Source: UBA7672 sp041398245
GTDB lineage: Bacteria > Pseudomonadota > Alphaproteobacteria > Caulobacterales > Hyphomonadaceae
Direction: 5' to 3'
NCBI GenBank assembly: GCA_041398245.1
Contig: JAWKVC010000014.1
Span: forward strand, 55,079-119,078
Length of the DNA stretch: 64,000 bases
In this document: positions 47,224 to 55,061 of the stretch, piece after piece
Position numbering within the stretch: position 1 is the first letter of the stretch
How the letters are laid out: each line of letters opens with the position of its first letter
The notes under the pieces: generated by a model
Told to the model about the DNA's origin: nothing
Seen by the model: only the letters and a program-made list of their open reading frames with translations
Databases searched by the model: none
Made by a program: the position numbers and the translations under genes

Positions 47224-48204
47224 ATGTTCGGCGGTAAGAAATCAGGTGACGGTGCCAGCCGTTTCGGCGCCCTGCGCAGCGCGACTGCGCCGCTGGCGCC
47301 GCGGCTGGAATTCTCGACGCGCGGCCGGGAATCCCTTGTCGATCTGCGCCGCTATTGCGCGCCCGTTGAAGACCAGAAGACGCTGCCATCCTGCAACGCC
47401 TGCGCTGTTGTCAGCGCCCTCGAATATCTGGTGATCAAGAGCGGCAAGCCGCACGTCGATCTCTCCGTCCTCTATGTCTACTGGTTTGCCCGCAAGCTCG
47501 CCGGCAACGAGCGCAAGAAGGTCGGTCTCCTGTGCCATCACGCGACCGCCGCCGTGATGGCCTATGGCGTCTGCGAGGACAGGCAGTGGCCCTATCGCAT
47601 CGACAAATGGGACGACGAGCCATCCGAGCGCGCTCAGGGCGAGTCGACCCGTTTCGATGCGGTCCAGTACGCGCGCCTTGCTTCGTCCGATGAAGCCAAG
47701 GTCTCGTTGAGTCAGGGCGTGCCGGTTCTCTTCGGCTTCGACATTCCCGGCGCCTACTATGATGCCGCGGCGACCAGCGGTGTGCTGCCTGACGTCGGCG
47801 CGTTCGATCATCTCCCGATGGACGGCCACACCATGCTGATCGTCGGCTACGATGACAGCGACCGCACATGGCTCGCGCAGAACAGCTGGGGCGCGGGATG
47901 GGGCCAGCGCGGCTATTGCCGCATCCCCTACGATCTCGCGGCCAAGTACACGTGGAACGACGAGCTATGGGCGATCGGCGCGCTCGAGAAAATGGATCGC
48001 GCGCGTCTCATCGGACCCAGCATGCAGCAAGCGGTTCAGGATACGCAGCAGAACGCCGCGTCCCAGGTCGATGAAGCGCTGCGCAAGCTCGGGAAGGAGA
48101 TCGGCGAGGAGCTCGACAAGCGCGTCAGCGACGCAAAGCTCTCGATCCGCGAGCGCCTGCAGGCGCAGGAGCGTGAACTGGAAGCCCGCCGCAAGAAAGA
48201 CTGA
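47224..48204 (+). CDS. Cytosolic papain-fold (C1A) cysteine peptidase
   Basis: 326 residues with no signal peptide or propeptide of normal length. Papain landmarks: oxyanion Gln51 and nucleophile Cys57 in EDQKTLPSCNACAVVSALEY, catalytic His203 in MDGHTMLIVGYDD, and Asn221 in AQNSWGAGWGQRGYCRI. A C-terminal amphipathic coiled coil (~265-326, DEALRKLGKEIGEELDKRVS) could dock to the SPFH coiled coil. C1A peptidases are uncommon in bacterial cytosol, so this looks like a regulated effector of the operon. Begins 30 nt after the second kinase. Confidence 0.88.
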   Translation: MFGGKKSGDGASRFGALRSATAPLAPRLEFSTRGRESLVDLRRYCAPVEDQKTLPSCNACAVVSALEYLVIKSGKPHVDLSVLYVYWFARKLAGNERKKVGLLCHHATAAVMAYGVCEDRQWPYRIDKWDDEPSERAQGESTRFDAVQYARLASSDEAKVSLSQGVPVLFGFDIPGAYYDAAATSGVLPDVGAFDHLPMDGHTMLIVGYDDSDRTWLAQNSWGAGWGQRGYCRIPYDLAAKYTWNDELWAIGALEKMDRARLIGPSMQQAVQDTQQNAASQVDEALRKLGKEIGEELDKRVSDAKLSIRERLQAQERELEARRKKD

Positions 48205-48284
48205 CCGGCGCCGCCCGAATTCCGGACTGTGATCCAATCCTTTCCGGATCGCCCCGATCTGTTAACCGCTTCTTCAGCTTAATA

Positions 48285-48300
48285 TGTTCTAGTAGCATAT
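48285..48300 (+). promoter_or_regulatory. Second copy of shared 16-bp motif
   Basis: TGTTCTAGTAGCATAT aligns with the sites at 38542 and 57942. GTTAACC stands 17 bases upstream. No protein gene follows on this strand; the motif precedes a candidate small RNA. Confidence 0.4.
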
Positions 48301-48420
48301 AAGCGACGGACTTGCTGCTTCTCCTGCCGTCCCAGTCGCTGATGCGAGCGCCGCGATGTCCCCCTCCCGCGCCGCTTGTCGTGTAGCGGCCGCGCCTGTT
48401 CCCCCGCAGGCGCGGCCCAA
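48301..48420 (+). ncRNA. Candidate small RNA with C-rich stretches and terminal hairpin
   Basis: The 230 nt between the peptidase and pgsA (convergent) contain a promoter-like AT-rich patch, then C-rich single-strand candidates (CTCCTGCCGTCCC; TCCCCCTCCC) and a perfect 11-bp hairpin GGCCGCGCCTG / CAGGCGCGGCC with loop TTCCCCCG near 48390-48418. There is no T-run. C-rich anti-Shine-Dalgarno-like loops are common in alphaproteobacterial sRNAs. The ends are guesses. Confidence 0.3.
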
Positions 48421-48434
48421 CACGCTTCGGTCTC

Positions 48435-49085
48435 TCAGGATCTCGCCATGAGGTATTGCGCGGCCGTGTAGGCCGACAGCGCCGCCGCCGCCGCAAGGAT
48501 CGCGATCCACGCCAGCGTCAGCGTGTCCGATGCTACGAAGCCTCCGCCTGCGCCGGACATGGCGATCACGGACGGCGCCGCCGCGATCAGCAGGGGGATC
48601 GCAACCGCGATCAACTCAAGCGCAGTCTTCCATTTCGCCAGTTGCGACACACGCACGCCTTCGCCATCAGGCGAAGCAAAACGCAGCCAGGTGATGAACA
48701 CGTCGCGCCCCACAATGACGGCGGACGAGAGCACAATCGCGATCGCAAGCGGCCAGCTCTGCATCAGCGCGACCGCCGACAGCACGATCAGCGGCAACCC
48801 GACCAGCGCCTTGTCCGCAATCGGATCAATGATGCGCCCGAATTTCGAATGCGCATCCAGCGCGCGGGCCGCCATGCCGTCGAACAGATCGGTCAGCGCG
48901 GCCAGAACAAACATGATGGCCGCCGCCAGCGCCCATCCCTGCGCCGTGGCTGTCAGCGGCGCGAAGGTCTGCTGCGCGCTCACCGCGTCAGCAGGACTCG
49001 CGAACGCCTGCCACACAGCCGCCGCCACCAGCGGCGCCAGCACAAGGCGCAGCAGCGTCAGTGCATTCGGCAGTTGCTTGATCAC
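48435..49085 (-). CDS. pgsA: CDP-diacylglycerol-glycerol-3-phosphate 3-phosphatidyltransferase
   Basis: 216 residues with about five TM helices. The CDP-alcohol phosphatidyltransferase motif D-G-x2-A-R-x8-G-x3-D-x3-D is exact: DGMAARALDAHSKFGRIIDP followed by IAD. It begins MIKQLPNALTLLRLVLAP, as PgsA proteins do. It makes phosphatidylglycerol phosphate in the inner membrane. A ~30-residue insertion between TM1 and TM2 is longer than in E. coli PgsA. Transcribed toward the candidate sRNA. Confidence 0.9.
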   Translation of the reverse strand: MIKQLPNALTLLRLVLAPLVAAAVWQAFASPADAVSAQQTFAPLTATAQGWALAAAIMFVLAALTDLFDGMAARALDAHSKFGRIIDPIADKALVGLPLIVLSAVALMQSWPLAIAIVLSSAVIVGRDVFITWLRFASPDGEGVRVSQLAKWKTALELIAVAIPLLIAAAPSVIAMSGAGGGFVASDTLTLAWIAILAAAAALSAYTAAQYLMARS

Positions 49086-49200
49086 TAGAAGCCTCGCGAA
49101 ACGGCGCGGACCGTAACCAAAAAACCGGCCCGGGGGCAGGCCATCGGGTCGGGACGCTGTGGCGCACCCACGAATTCCAAGCTCCCCCTTGCGTCACGTT

Positions 49201-49223
49201 ACAGTATATCATAGTGATACTGT
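49201..49223. promoter_or_regulatory. Inverted-repeat operator upstream of ZnuD-like receptor
   Basis: Arms ACAGTAT and ATACTGT are exact reverse complements around nine bases, in an AT-rich island 20 bp before the receptor start; flanking GTT and AAC extend the symmetry loosely. A metal-responsive repressor such as Zur is a reasonable candidate from the context. Confidence 0.5.
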
Positions 49224-49242
49224 ATAACACTTGGAGGGCGTG

Positions 49243-51381
49243 ATGATCGTTTCAACGCGGCTTGGGCGTCGGCTTGTGCTTGGAGCAGCGGCCGCCGCCC
49301 TTGTGGCCCAGCCGGCGCTTGCGCAGCCTCCCTCCGACCCTCCAGCGTCGCAGGCGCCGGCTGATGGCGACAGCCCGCGCGATGTCGTCGTGATCACCGG
49401 CATCGGCCCCGCGCGCACAGGCGATGAAATGATCGCGTCGACAACCGTCCTTGCCCAGGATGATGTGATCTCGCGCCTGTCCGGCGGTCTGGGCGATACG
49501 CTCAACGGCCTTCCCGGCGTTTCCTCCACCGCCTTTGGTCCCGGCGCCAGCCGGCCGATCATCCGTGGCCTCGGCGCCGAGCGCGTTCAGGTCCTCACCA
49601 ACGGCATCGGCGTCATCGACGCCTCGTCGGCAAGCCCGGACCACGCGGTTACCGGCGATCCGCTCGGCGCGGAGCGCATCGAGATCCTGCGCGGCCCGGC
49701 GACGCTTGCCTATGGCGGCGGCGCGACGGGCGGCGTCGTCAACGTGATCGACGGGCTGATCGTTGAAGAGCTTCCGGAGAAGACATTCAGCGCCGCCGGC
49801 TATCTCGGCTACAACTCGGCCGACGAAGGCAAGACGGCCGCGGCGCGCGTCACCGGTTCGTCCGGTCCGCTTGTCGGCGTTCTCTCCTGGAACGGCCGCG
49901 AGAGCAGCGACCTCGAAATTCCCGGCTTTGCCGAGTCGGCGCGTCAACGCGCCCTCGAAGAAGAAGAGGAGGGTGGAGCCGAAGACGAACATGAGGAAGC
50001 CTACGGCGTGCTGCCGAACTCCGGCGTCGAGTCGCAATCGCTCAGCGGTGGACTCTCGCTCGTTGGCGATGACGGCTTCATCGGTGTCGCGGTTCGCCGG
50101 CTCGAAAACAAGTACGGCATTGTCGGCGCCCACGAGCACGAGGAAGAAGCGGCCACGCCCGTTTCCATTTCCGGCGTCAGCCCGCTGGCGATCGGCGTCG
50201 CCGCCGTCGGCGACACGCCCGAAATGCCCTTCATCGACATGGAACAGACCCGCGTCGATGTGCGCGGCGGCTGGAATTTCCTCAATGGCCCGTTCGAGCG
50301 TGTCACCGGCGCGGTATCGGTCGTCGACTACAAGCACACCGAATTCGAAGGCCCCGGCGAGCCCGGCACGGTGTTCACCAACGAAGGCTATGAAGCCCGC
50401 CTCGAAGCCCAGCACGCCGAATTCATGGGCCTCAAGGGCAGCATCGGCTGGCAGGCCTCCAGCCGCGATTTCCGCGCTGTGGGCGATGAAGCCTTCGTCA
50501 CGCCAACCGTCACCGATCAGGCCGGCGTCTTCGCTTTCGAAACCTACGAGCAGGGCGACTGGGGTCTTGAAGGCGGCCTGCGCTTCGACCGGGTCCGCGT
50601 CGACAACTCGATCGCCGGCTCGCGCTCGTTCGACACGTTGAACGCTTCCTTCGGCGTCCACGGTCATGTCACCGAAAACCTGTTCCTCGGCGTCTCGTTG
50701 AATTCGACGGAACGGGCGCCGACCGATGTCGAGCTCTTCGCCGAGGGGCCGCACCTTGCGACCCAGCAATTCGAGGTCGGCGACGCCACGCTCGACACCG
50801 AGAAAGGCGTCAGCCTCGAAGCCAGCGCCCGCTGGGAAGCCGGGCCGCTCGAAATCGGCGCCAGCGTCTATCGCTTCGCCTTCCAGGACTTCGTCTATCT
50901 CGCCGCCACCGGCGCGACGGAAGACGATCTTCCGGTCTTCCAGTTCTCGCAGGACGACGCTGACTTCACCGGCGCCGAACTGACCGCATCCTACCTGATC
51001 GGCGACGGCCTCGGCGCGTCGTGGAAGGTCGATGGCGCGGTCGATGCGGTGCGCGGTGAACTGGATGGCGGCGGCGACCTGCCGCGGATTCCGCCGGCGT
51101 CCGCCATGCTCGGGGTCGAGGCCGACACCGGCTTCGTCAAGGCGCGGCTCGAAACGCGCTGGGCGGACGACCAGAACAGGGTGGCCGCATTCGAACTGCC
51201 CACGGATGGCTGGACGGTTGTCGACCTCACCACCACCTGGTCGGTGGCTGACGGCGTCGATCTCATCGTGGCGGGCACGAACCTCACCGACGAGGAAGTG
51301 CGCTATCACGCCTCGCCGCTGAAGGACTTCGCGCCGATGGCGGGCCGCAGCTTCCGCGTCGGCGTTCGCGCCGAATTCTGA
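49243..51381 (+). CDS. znuD: TonB-dependent receptor, ZnuD-like
   Basis: 712 residues from ATG 49243, set by a GGAGGG site; an in-frame TTG at 49231 is possible. A signal peptide ends PALAQ. The plug domain contains GDTLNGLPGVSSTAFGPGAS, RIEILRGPATLAYGGGATGG and VVNVIDG, and the barrel ends GRSFRVGVRAEF with the terminal Phe. Loops rich in His and acidic residues (EDEHEEAYG; HEHEEEAAT) are as in ZnuD zinc receptors. It should import zinc or a similar metal across the outer membrane using TonB energy. The inverted repeat just upstream fits metal repression. Confidence 0.87.
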   Translation: MIVSTRLGRRLVLGAAAAALVAQPALAQPPSDPPASQAPADGDSPRDVVVITGIGPARTGDEMIASTTVLAQDDVISRLSGGLGDTLNGLPGVSSTAFGPGASRPIIRGLGAERVQVLTNGIGVIDASSASPDHAVTGDPLGAERIEILRGPATLAYGGGATGGVVNVIDGLIVEELPEKTFSAAGYLGYNSADEGKTAAARVTGSSGPLVGVLSWNGRESSDLEIPGFAESARQRALEEEEEGGAEDEHEEAYGVLPNSGVESQSLSGGLSLVGDDGFIGVAVRRLENKYGIVGAHEHEEEAATPVSISGVSPLAIGVAAVGDTPEMPFIDMEQTRVDVRGGWNFLNGPFERVTGAVSVVDYKHTEFEGPGEPGTVFTNEGYEARLEAQHAEFMGLKGSIGWQASSRDFRAVGDEAFVTPTVTDQAGVFAFETYEQGDWGLEGGLRFDRVRVDNSIAGSRSFDTLNASFGVHGHVTENLFLGVSLNSTERAPTDVELFAEGPHLATQQFEVGDATLDTEKGVSLEASARWEAGPLEIGASVYRFAFQDFVYLAATGATEDDLPVFQFSQDDADFTGAELTASYLIGDGLGASWKVDGAVDAVRGELDGGGDLPRIPPASAMLGVEADTGFVKARLETRWADDQNRVAAFELPTDGWTVVDLTTTWSVADGVDLIVAGTNLTDEEVRYHASPLKDFAPMAGRSFRVGVRAEF

Positions 51382-51392
51382 TCAGGTTCGCG

Positions 51393-52244
51393 CTAGCTCA
51401 GCGGCGCGTCCAGCAGCAGCGTCCACCCCGGCCAGCGGACCCACGTCAGCTCTTCGGGCCAGTCGTGGCCGCGCGCGAGGCGGCAAACCCGGCTCGCGCC
51501 GCCGCTGCGCAGGGCGGCGGCGAGCGCGGCGTTGCTCGCCGCGTCCGCCAGCCCTTCGCAGCCGATGAAGGCGGCGGGCGAGACAAGGCGAACAGCATAG
51601 CCATCGTCGTCCGGCTCGAAGCGGAACATGCCGCCGGCGGCCCCGCCAATGCTGGTGTCGATCGCCGTCAGCGGCATCACCAGACGTCCGCCCGGCTTCA
51701 GGCGCTCAAGCCAGTTGTCCGCTGGTCGCGGCGCGCCTGCACTAACGTAGACTACGTCCGCAGGATCGAACGGATAGGTGACGCCATCGCCATGGATCAC
51801 CGTCACGTTCGGGTAGCGCGCAAGGTTCTGCGTGGCGCGGGCGGCAAGGCCGGCATCATATTCGATGGCGGTGACGCGCCCCTCGGGTCCCACAAGCTCG
51901 GCGAGAATGGCGGTGTAGTAGCCTGTGCCCGCGCCGATGTGGACGGCATGGTCGCCCGGGCGCGGGTCGGCGGCCGCCAGCCATGCAAAATGTCCGGAAG
52001 GCTGGCCGTTGTTGATGCGCTTCTCGGGCAGCAGCGCAACCAGCACATCCTGATAGAGCTGCGCCGGATCAACATCGTCGCTCGCGCGATAGCCCGCCGC
52101 GCCAAGCAGCGTCCACGGTCCTTTGCCGACAAAGTCCTCGCGGGGAACCGTAGCGTAGGCCGCTTCGATGCGCGGTGACGAAACGCCCGCAATCGCCTGC
52201 ATCCTGCGTGCATAGTCGCGACGGATGGCGGCGAGATCAGTCAT
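51393..52244 (-). CDS. PCMT-family protein methyltransferase
   Basis: 283 residues from ATG 52244, which overlaps the end of the regulator gene; a GTG at 52256 is an alternative. Protein-L-isoaspartate O-methyltransferase fold: SPRIEAAYATVPREDFVGKG at the N-terminus, SAM site HAVHIGAGTGYYTAILAELV, and GGRLVMPL. The usual substrate-binding and SAM residues are partly changed (HIGAGTG rather than EIGTGSG) and the C-terminus is longer, so this is a PCMT-like branch, not certainly a repair enzyme. Co-transcribed with the MerR-type gene. Confidence 0.82.
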   Translation of the reverse strand: MTDLAAIRRDYARRMQAIAGVSSPRIEAAYATVPREDFVGKGPWTLLGAAGYRASDDVDPAQLYQDVLVALLPEKRINNGQPSGHFAWLAAADPRPGDHAVHIGAGTGYYTAILAELVGPEGRVTAIEYDAGLAARATQNLARYPNVTVIHGDGVTYPFDPADVVYVSAGAPRPADNWLERLKPGGRLVMPLTAIDTSIGGAAGGMFRFEPDDDGYAVRLVSPAAFIGCEGLADAASNAALAAALRSGGASRVCRLARGHDWPEELTWVRWPGWTLLLDAPLS

Positions 52245-52800
52245 CGTCGCCGTCACGCTTCTTCATCGGATCGAACGCCTTGCGCACCCGCAGGGCGATC
52301 TCGACGAGATCTTTGGGTGAGGGAATGTCATAGCGCGACGTGTCGATCACCAGATCGACGCCATCGGCCATGGGGACGATTTCGCTCACCGGTTTCTTGT
52401 CCAGCGCAGGCTTTGCGGTCTTGCCGCGCAGGCGTTGCACAAGGGACTTCATCGCCTCGGTCTGCTTCGCGGTAAGCCCGGTGGGTTCATTGCCAGGCGA
52501 TCCGAACAGCGCACGCAGCATTGCGCCATGGCTGAGATACTCGGCATCGACCGCATAGCCGTCGAGGATTGACCGGAACGAGTCTGATCTGTCGCGGATC
52601 GTCTCGAGATCGAAGCCCCAGTCCTGCAACAGCTTGCATCGCTTCAACTGGCGCAGATGCGTATCGGTGAAATGCGCGCCGGGTCCGCGCGCCAGCGGCC
52701 GTTCGATCAGTTCTTCCTGCACATAGTAGCGCACCGTGCGCAGGCTTACTCCGGCAAGCGCCGCAAGTTGTTCGGCTGTGTAGCGGTCATCCTTTGCCAT
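52237..52800 (-). CDS. MerR-family transcriptional regulator
   Basis: 187 residues from ATG 52800. N-terminal MerR HTH: RYTAEQLAALAGVSLRTVRY, then YVQEELIERPLARG and the HLRQLKRCKLLQDWGFDLET helices. The C-terminal ~90 residues carry no metal-binding cysteines and no recognised effector domain, so the ligand is unknown. A perfect inverted repeat covers its start codon, which suggests autoregulation. The PCMT-like gene follows with overlap. Confidence 0.85.
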   Translation of the reverse strand: MAKDDRYTAEQLAALAGVSLRTVRYYVQEELIERPLARGPGAHFTDTHLRQLKRCKLLQDWGFDLETIRDRSDSFRSILDGYAVDAEYLSHGAMLRALFGSPGNEPTGLTAKQTEAMKSLVQRLRGKTAKPALDKKPVSEIVPMADGVDLVIDTSRYDIPSPKDLVEIALRVRKAFDPMKKRDGDDD

Positions 52801-52824
52801 ATAGTGACGGTAACTGTCACTATA
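52800..52824. promoter_or_regulatory. Operator over the MerR-type start codon
   Basis: Exact 9-bp inverted repeat TATAGTGAC / GTCACTATA separated by seven bases, beginning at the A of the regulator's ATG. It is embedded in an AT-rich stretch. Confidence 0.6.
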
Positions 52825-52991
52825 ATCGCTGTCAATTAGGGCGTGGTTTCCGGGCCTTTTCGGTCCATTTCGACATGAACCGAAAATGACCGCGCCGGTC
52901 AGGATGAATACACGGCGCGCAGGCCAGCCTTCACTCAGGTCAAGGGCGGTGCGTGGGGCGCCGGCCATGCCGCCAGGGAGGGGACCCTGCC

Positions 52992-53999
52992 ATGCGCACC
53001 TTCATCAGCACATCCATCGCAGCCATCATGATCGCGACCAGCGTGGCGCCGGCGCACGCCGACATCTTCGGCGACGCCAAGCGCTGGGCGAGCGGAGCAG
53101 CCAAGACCGTCGGCAACGCCGCGCAGACGGCGGGCAAGGCCGTCTCGAACACGGCCCAGAAAGCGGGCCAGGCCGCCAGCGCCGCAGCCAGCGACGTCAA
53201 GGATTTCGCGGTCGATGCAGGCGGAAAGATTGTCGATGGCGGCGAAACGGCCCTCTACCACATCGGCGAAACGACGATCATGGCCGGTCAGAAGATCAAG
53301 ACCGGCGCCGAACTGACCTGGGACGGAACCAAATGGGTCGCCGGCAAGGTCGTTGACGCAGGCGACACGCTGATCAACGGCGATGCAGCCGATCGCCGGG
53401 AACTCGCCCGCAACGCCTACAACTCGTACAAGAGCATCGAACCGATTCTGGGCACCTTCTTCTGGCAGGTCGGAAACACCAAGGACGGACTGGTTGTCGT
53501 CGAACATCTGAAGGCGAAGCGTTGGGAAGAGGCGGCGCGCGCCTTGCTGGGCCTCAGCGCCTATGACGAGGTCATGCAGGCGGCGAACGCCGCAGGCATG
53601 AAGACGATCACCATCGGCGTCGGCGGCGATTGCTCTTCGGTCGTCGGCTATGTTTCCGAACTGGGCATCGCCATCGATGTCGCCAAGGGTCTGCAGAACC
53701 GTCCGGAGTCCGGTCTGCGCGGATACTCCACCATCGGCTACACGGTTGGCCTGTCGATTGGATGCGATGTCTCGTTGGGCTTCGGCATGTGGAAGGCGGA
53801 CAACAACAACATCGGCGGCGATGGCTGGGGCGCAGTGGTTGCCGCGGTGCCGGGCGGCGGCGCGAGCGTCGGCGCCTGGTTCGATTACTCCGACGCCAAC
53901 CGCGGTCTGGGCGCCCTCCAGGGCATCACCTTTGCCCCGTCCTACGGCGTCAGCGTCGAGATCGGCGAAATCAACCGGGTGAAAACGGTCCAGTTCTGA
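52992..53999 (+). CDS. Secreted protein with LEA-like amphipathic N-terminus
   Basis: 335 residues from ATG 52992 with a GGGAGGGGA ribosome site. Signal peptide MRTFISTSIAAIMIATSVAP-AHA. Residues ~30-75 repeat an 11-residue amphipathic pattern (AAKTVGNAAQTAGKAVSNTA; QKAGQAASAAASDVKD) like LEA-type or apolipoprotein-like helices; the central part is helical (RELARNAYNSYKSIEPILGT), and the C-terminal ~120 residues are Gly-rich strands (GYTVGLSIGCDVSLGFGMWK; GGGASVGAWFDYSDANRGLG). No family recognised; perhaps an envelope stress or surface protein. Confidence 0.7.
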   Translation: MRTFISTSIAAIMIATSVAPAHADIFGDAKRWASGAAKTVGNAAQTAGKAVSNTAQKAGQAASAAASDVKDFAVDAGGKIVDGGETALYHIGETTIMAGQKIKTGAELTWDGTKWVAGKVVDAGDTLINGDAADRRELARNAYNSYKSIEPILGTFFWQVGNTKDGLVVVEHLKAKRWEEAARALLGLSAYDEVMQAANAAGMKTITIGVGGDCSSVVGYVSELGIAIDVAKGLQNRPESGLRGYSTIGYTVGLSIGCDVSLGFGMWKADNNNIGGDGWGAVVAAVPGGGASVGAWFDYSDANRGLGALQGITFAPSYGVSVEIGEINRVKTVQF

Positions 54000-54025
54000 G
54001 TTGCATCGTTCAGCCGGAAGACAAA

Positions 54026-54061
54026 GGCCGGAAGCTGCGTCCCGGACGCCTGCTTCCGGCC
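54026..54061 (+). terminator. Long hairpin after secreted LEA-like gene
   Basis: A two-step stem: GGCCGGAAGC / GCTTCCGGCC outside and GCGTC / GACGC inside with a CCG tip. No proper T-tract follows. Positioned 26 nt after the stop codon, so transcription termination is plausible. Confidence 0.5.
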
Positions 54062-54112
54062 AAGTCTGTTTCGATGTCGAGCGACAGCCAGCCATTCGCA
54101 GCGGCGATGGCC

Positions 54113-54157
54113 AAGGGCCAAGCTCACAAGGGTCAAGCTCACAAGGGCCAGGCTCAG
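54113..54157 (+). repeat. Three tandem copies of a 15-bp repeat
   Basis: Units AAGGGCCAAGCTCAC, AAGGGTCAAGCTCAC and AAGGGCCAGGCTCAG follow one another without gaps. The third ends over the stop codon of the minus-strand SDR gene. One plus-strand frame reads (KGQAH)n but has no convincing gene around it. Confidence 0.85.
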
Positions 54158-54927
54158 AAGATCGAATACGCGCCGTCGATCACGAACGAGTCGCCTGAGT
54201 GATAGGACGAGGCGTCCGAGGTCAGATAAACCGCGACGCCGCCGAAATCCCTGGGCTCGCCCCAGCGCCGCATCGGCACGCGCGGGATGACCTTTTCGGC
54301 GAACGCCGGATTGTCCTGCGCGCCCTGTGTCATGTCGGTTGCGATCCAGCCGGGCAGGACAGAGTTGGCGCGAACGCCAAAGCGCGCATGCTCCACGGCG
54401 ATGGATTTCATCATCGAGATCACCGCGCCCTTGGTCGCGGCATAGGCCTCGTTCCGCGCCGCGCCTTCGATCGCCGCCAGCGACGCCACGCCCACCAGCG
54501 AGCCGCCCGGATCGCCCGCCTTGGCGCGGTCCACCATATGCTTGGCCGCCTCGCGCAGCGTGAAGAACACGCCATCGAGGTTTACCGACAGGACGCGGCG
54601 ATAAACGTCCGTCGGAAACTCCGCGAACGATTTCGCCCCGCCGCCGATCCCCGCATTGGCGAACACCGAATCGATCCGGCCGAAATGCTTCGCCACATCC
54701 GCCATCGCAGCGGCGACCTGCTTTTCATCAGCCACATTGACCGTCCAGGCTTTCGTCTTGCCGCCCAGCTTCTTCACGGCTTCGGCGTTGTTGGCCTCGT
54801 TGGAGCCCCAGACCGCGACCGCCGCGCCCGCCTGGGTCAACGCTTCGGCGAAACCGAACCCGATGCCCCTGTTGCCGCCGGTCACCAGCGCGACCTTCCC
54901 GGTCAGGTTGAAAGGGGCGTAGGGCAT
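54154..54927 (-). CDS. Short-chain dehydrogenase/reductase
   Basis: 257 residues from ATG 54927 (MPYAPFNLTGK), which has a GGAGGAAAG site; in-frame codons upstream are unlikely. Classical SDR: cofactor loop VTGGNRGIGFGFAEAL, NAG in FANAGIGGGAKS, catalytic Ser in GVASLAAIEGAARN, YAATKGA (Tyr-x3-Lys) and the PGWIATDM end. The substrate cannot be deduced. A tandem repeat begins at its 3' end. Confidence 0.92.
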   Translation of the reverse strand: MPYAPFNLTGKVALVTGGNRGIGFGFAEALTQAGAAVAVWGSNEANNAEAVKKLGGKTKAWTVNVADEKQVAAAMADVAKHFGRIDSVFANAGIGGGAKSFAEFPTDVYRRVLSVNLDGVFFTLREAAKHMVDRAKAGDPGGSLVGVASLAAIEGAARNEAYAATKGAVISMMKSIAVEHARFGVRANSVLPGWIATDMTQGAQDNPAFAEKVIPRVPMRRWGEPRDFGGVAVYLTSDASSYHSGDSFVIDGAYSIF

Positions 54928-55061
54928 GTCGCTTTCCTCCATATGCGCTGGTGTTGGACGCTCCCGGCGCGCCTGCGTCAAGGGATGGCCCTTGATCTGC
55001 CACAAGGGCTTGCGGAAATCGGAGCCGTGACGAATTTGTCCGGGGCATTGGGATCTGATTC

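Noticed and set aside
49252..51309. 685-codon minus-strand frame opposite znuD
   Set aside because: The receptor frame has signal peptide, plug and terminal Phe; the other frame is low-information Ala/Arg/Gly sequence.
54113..54157. CRISPR-like array
   Set aside because: Units are contiguous with no spacers and only 15 bp; no cas genes in the window.
54001..54202. Plus-strand frames through the tandem 15-bp repeat
   Set aside because: They begin in a terminator-like hairpin and end antisense to the SDR gene, with no ribosome site.
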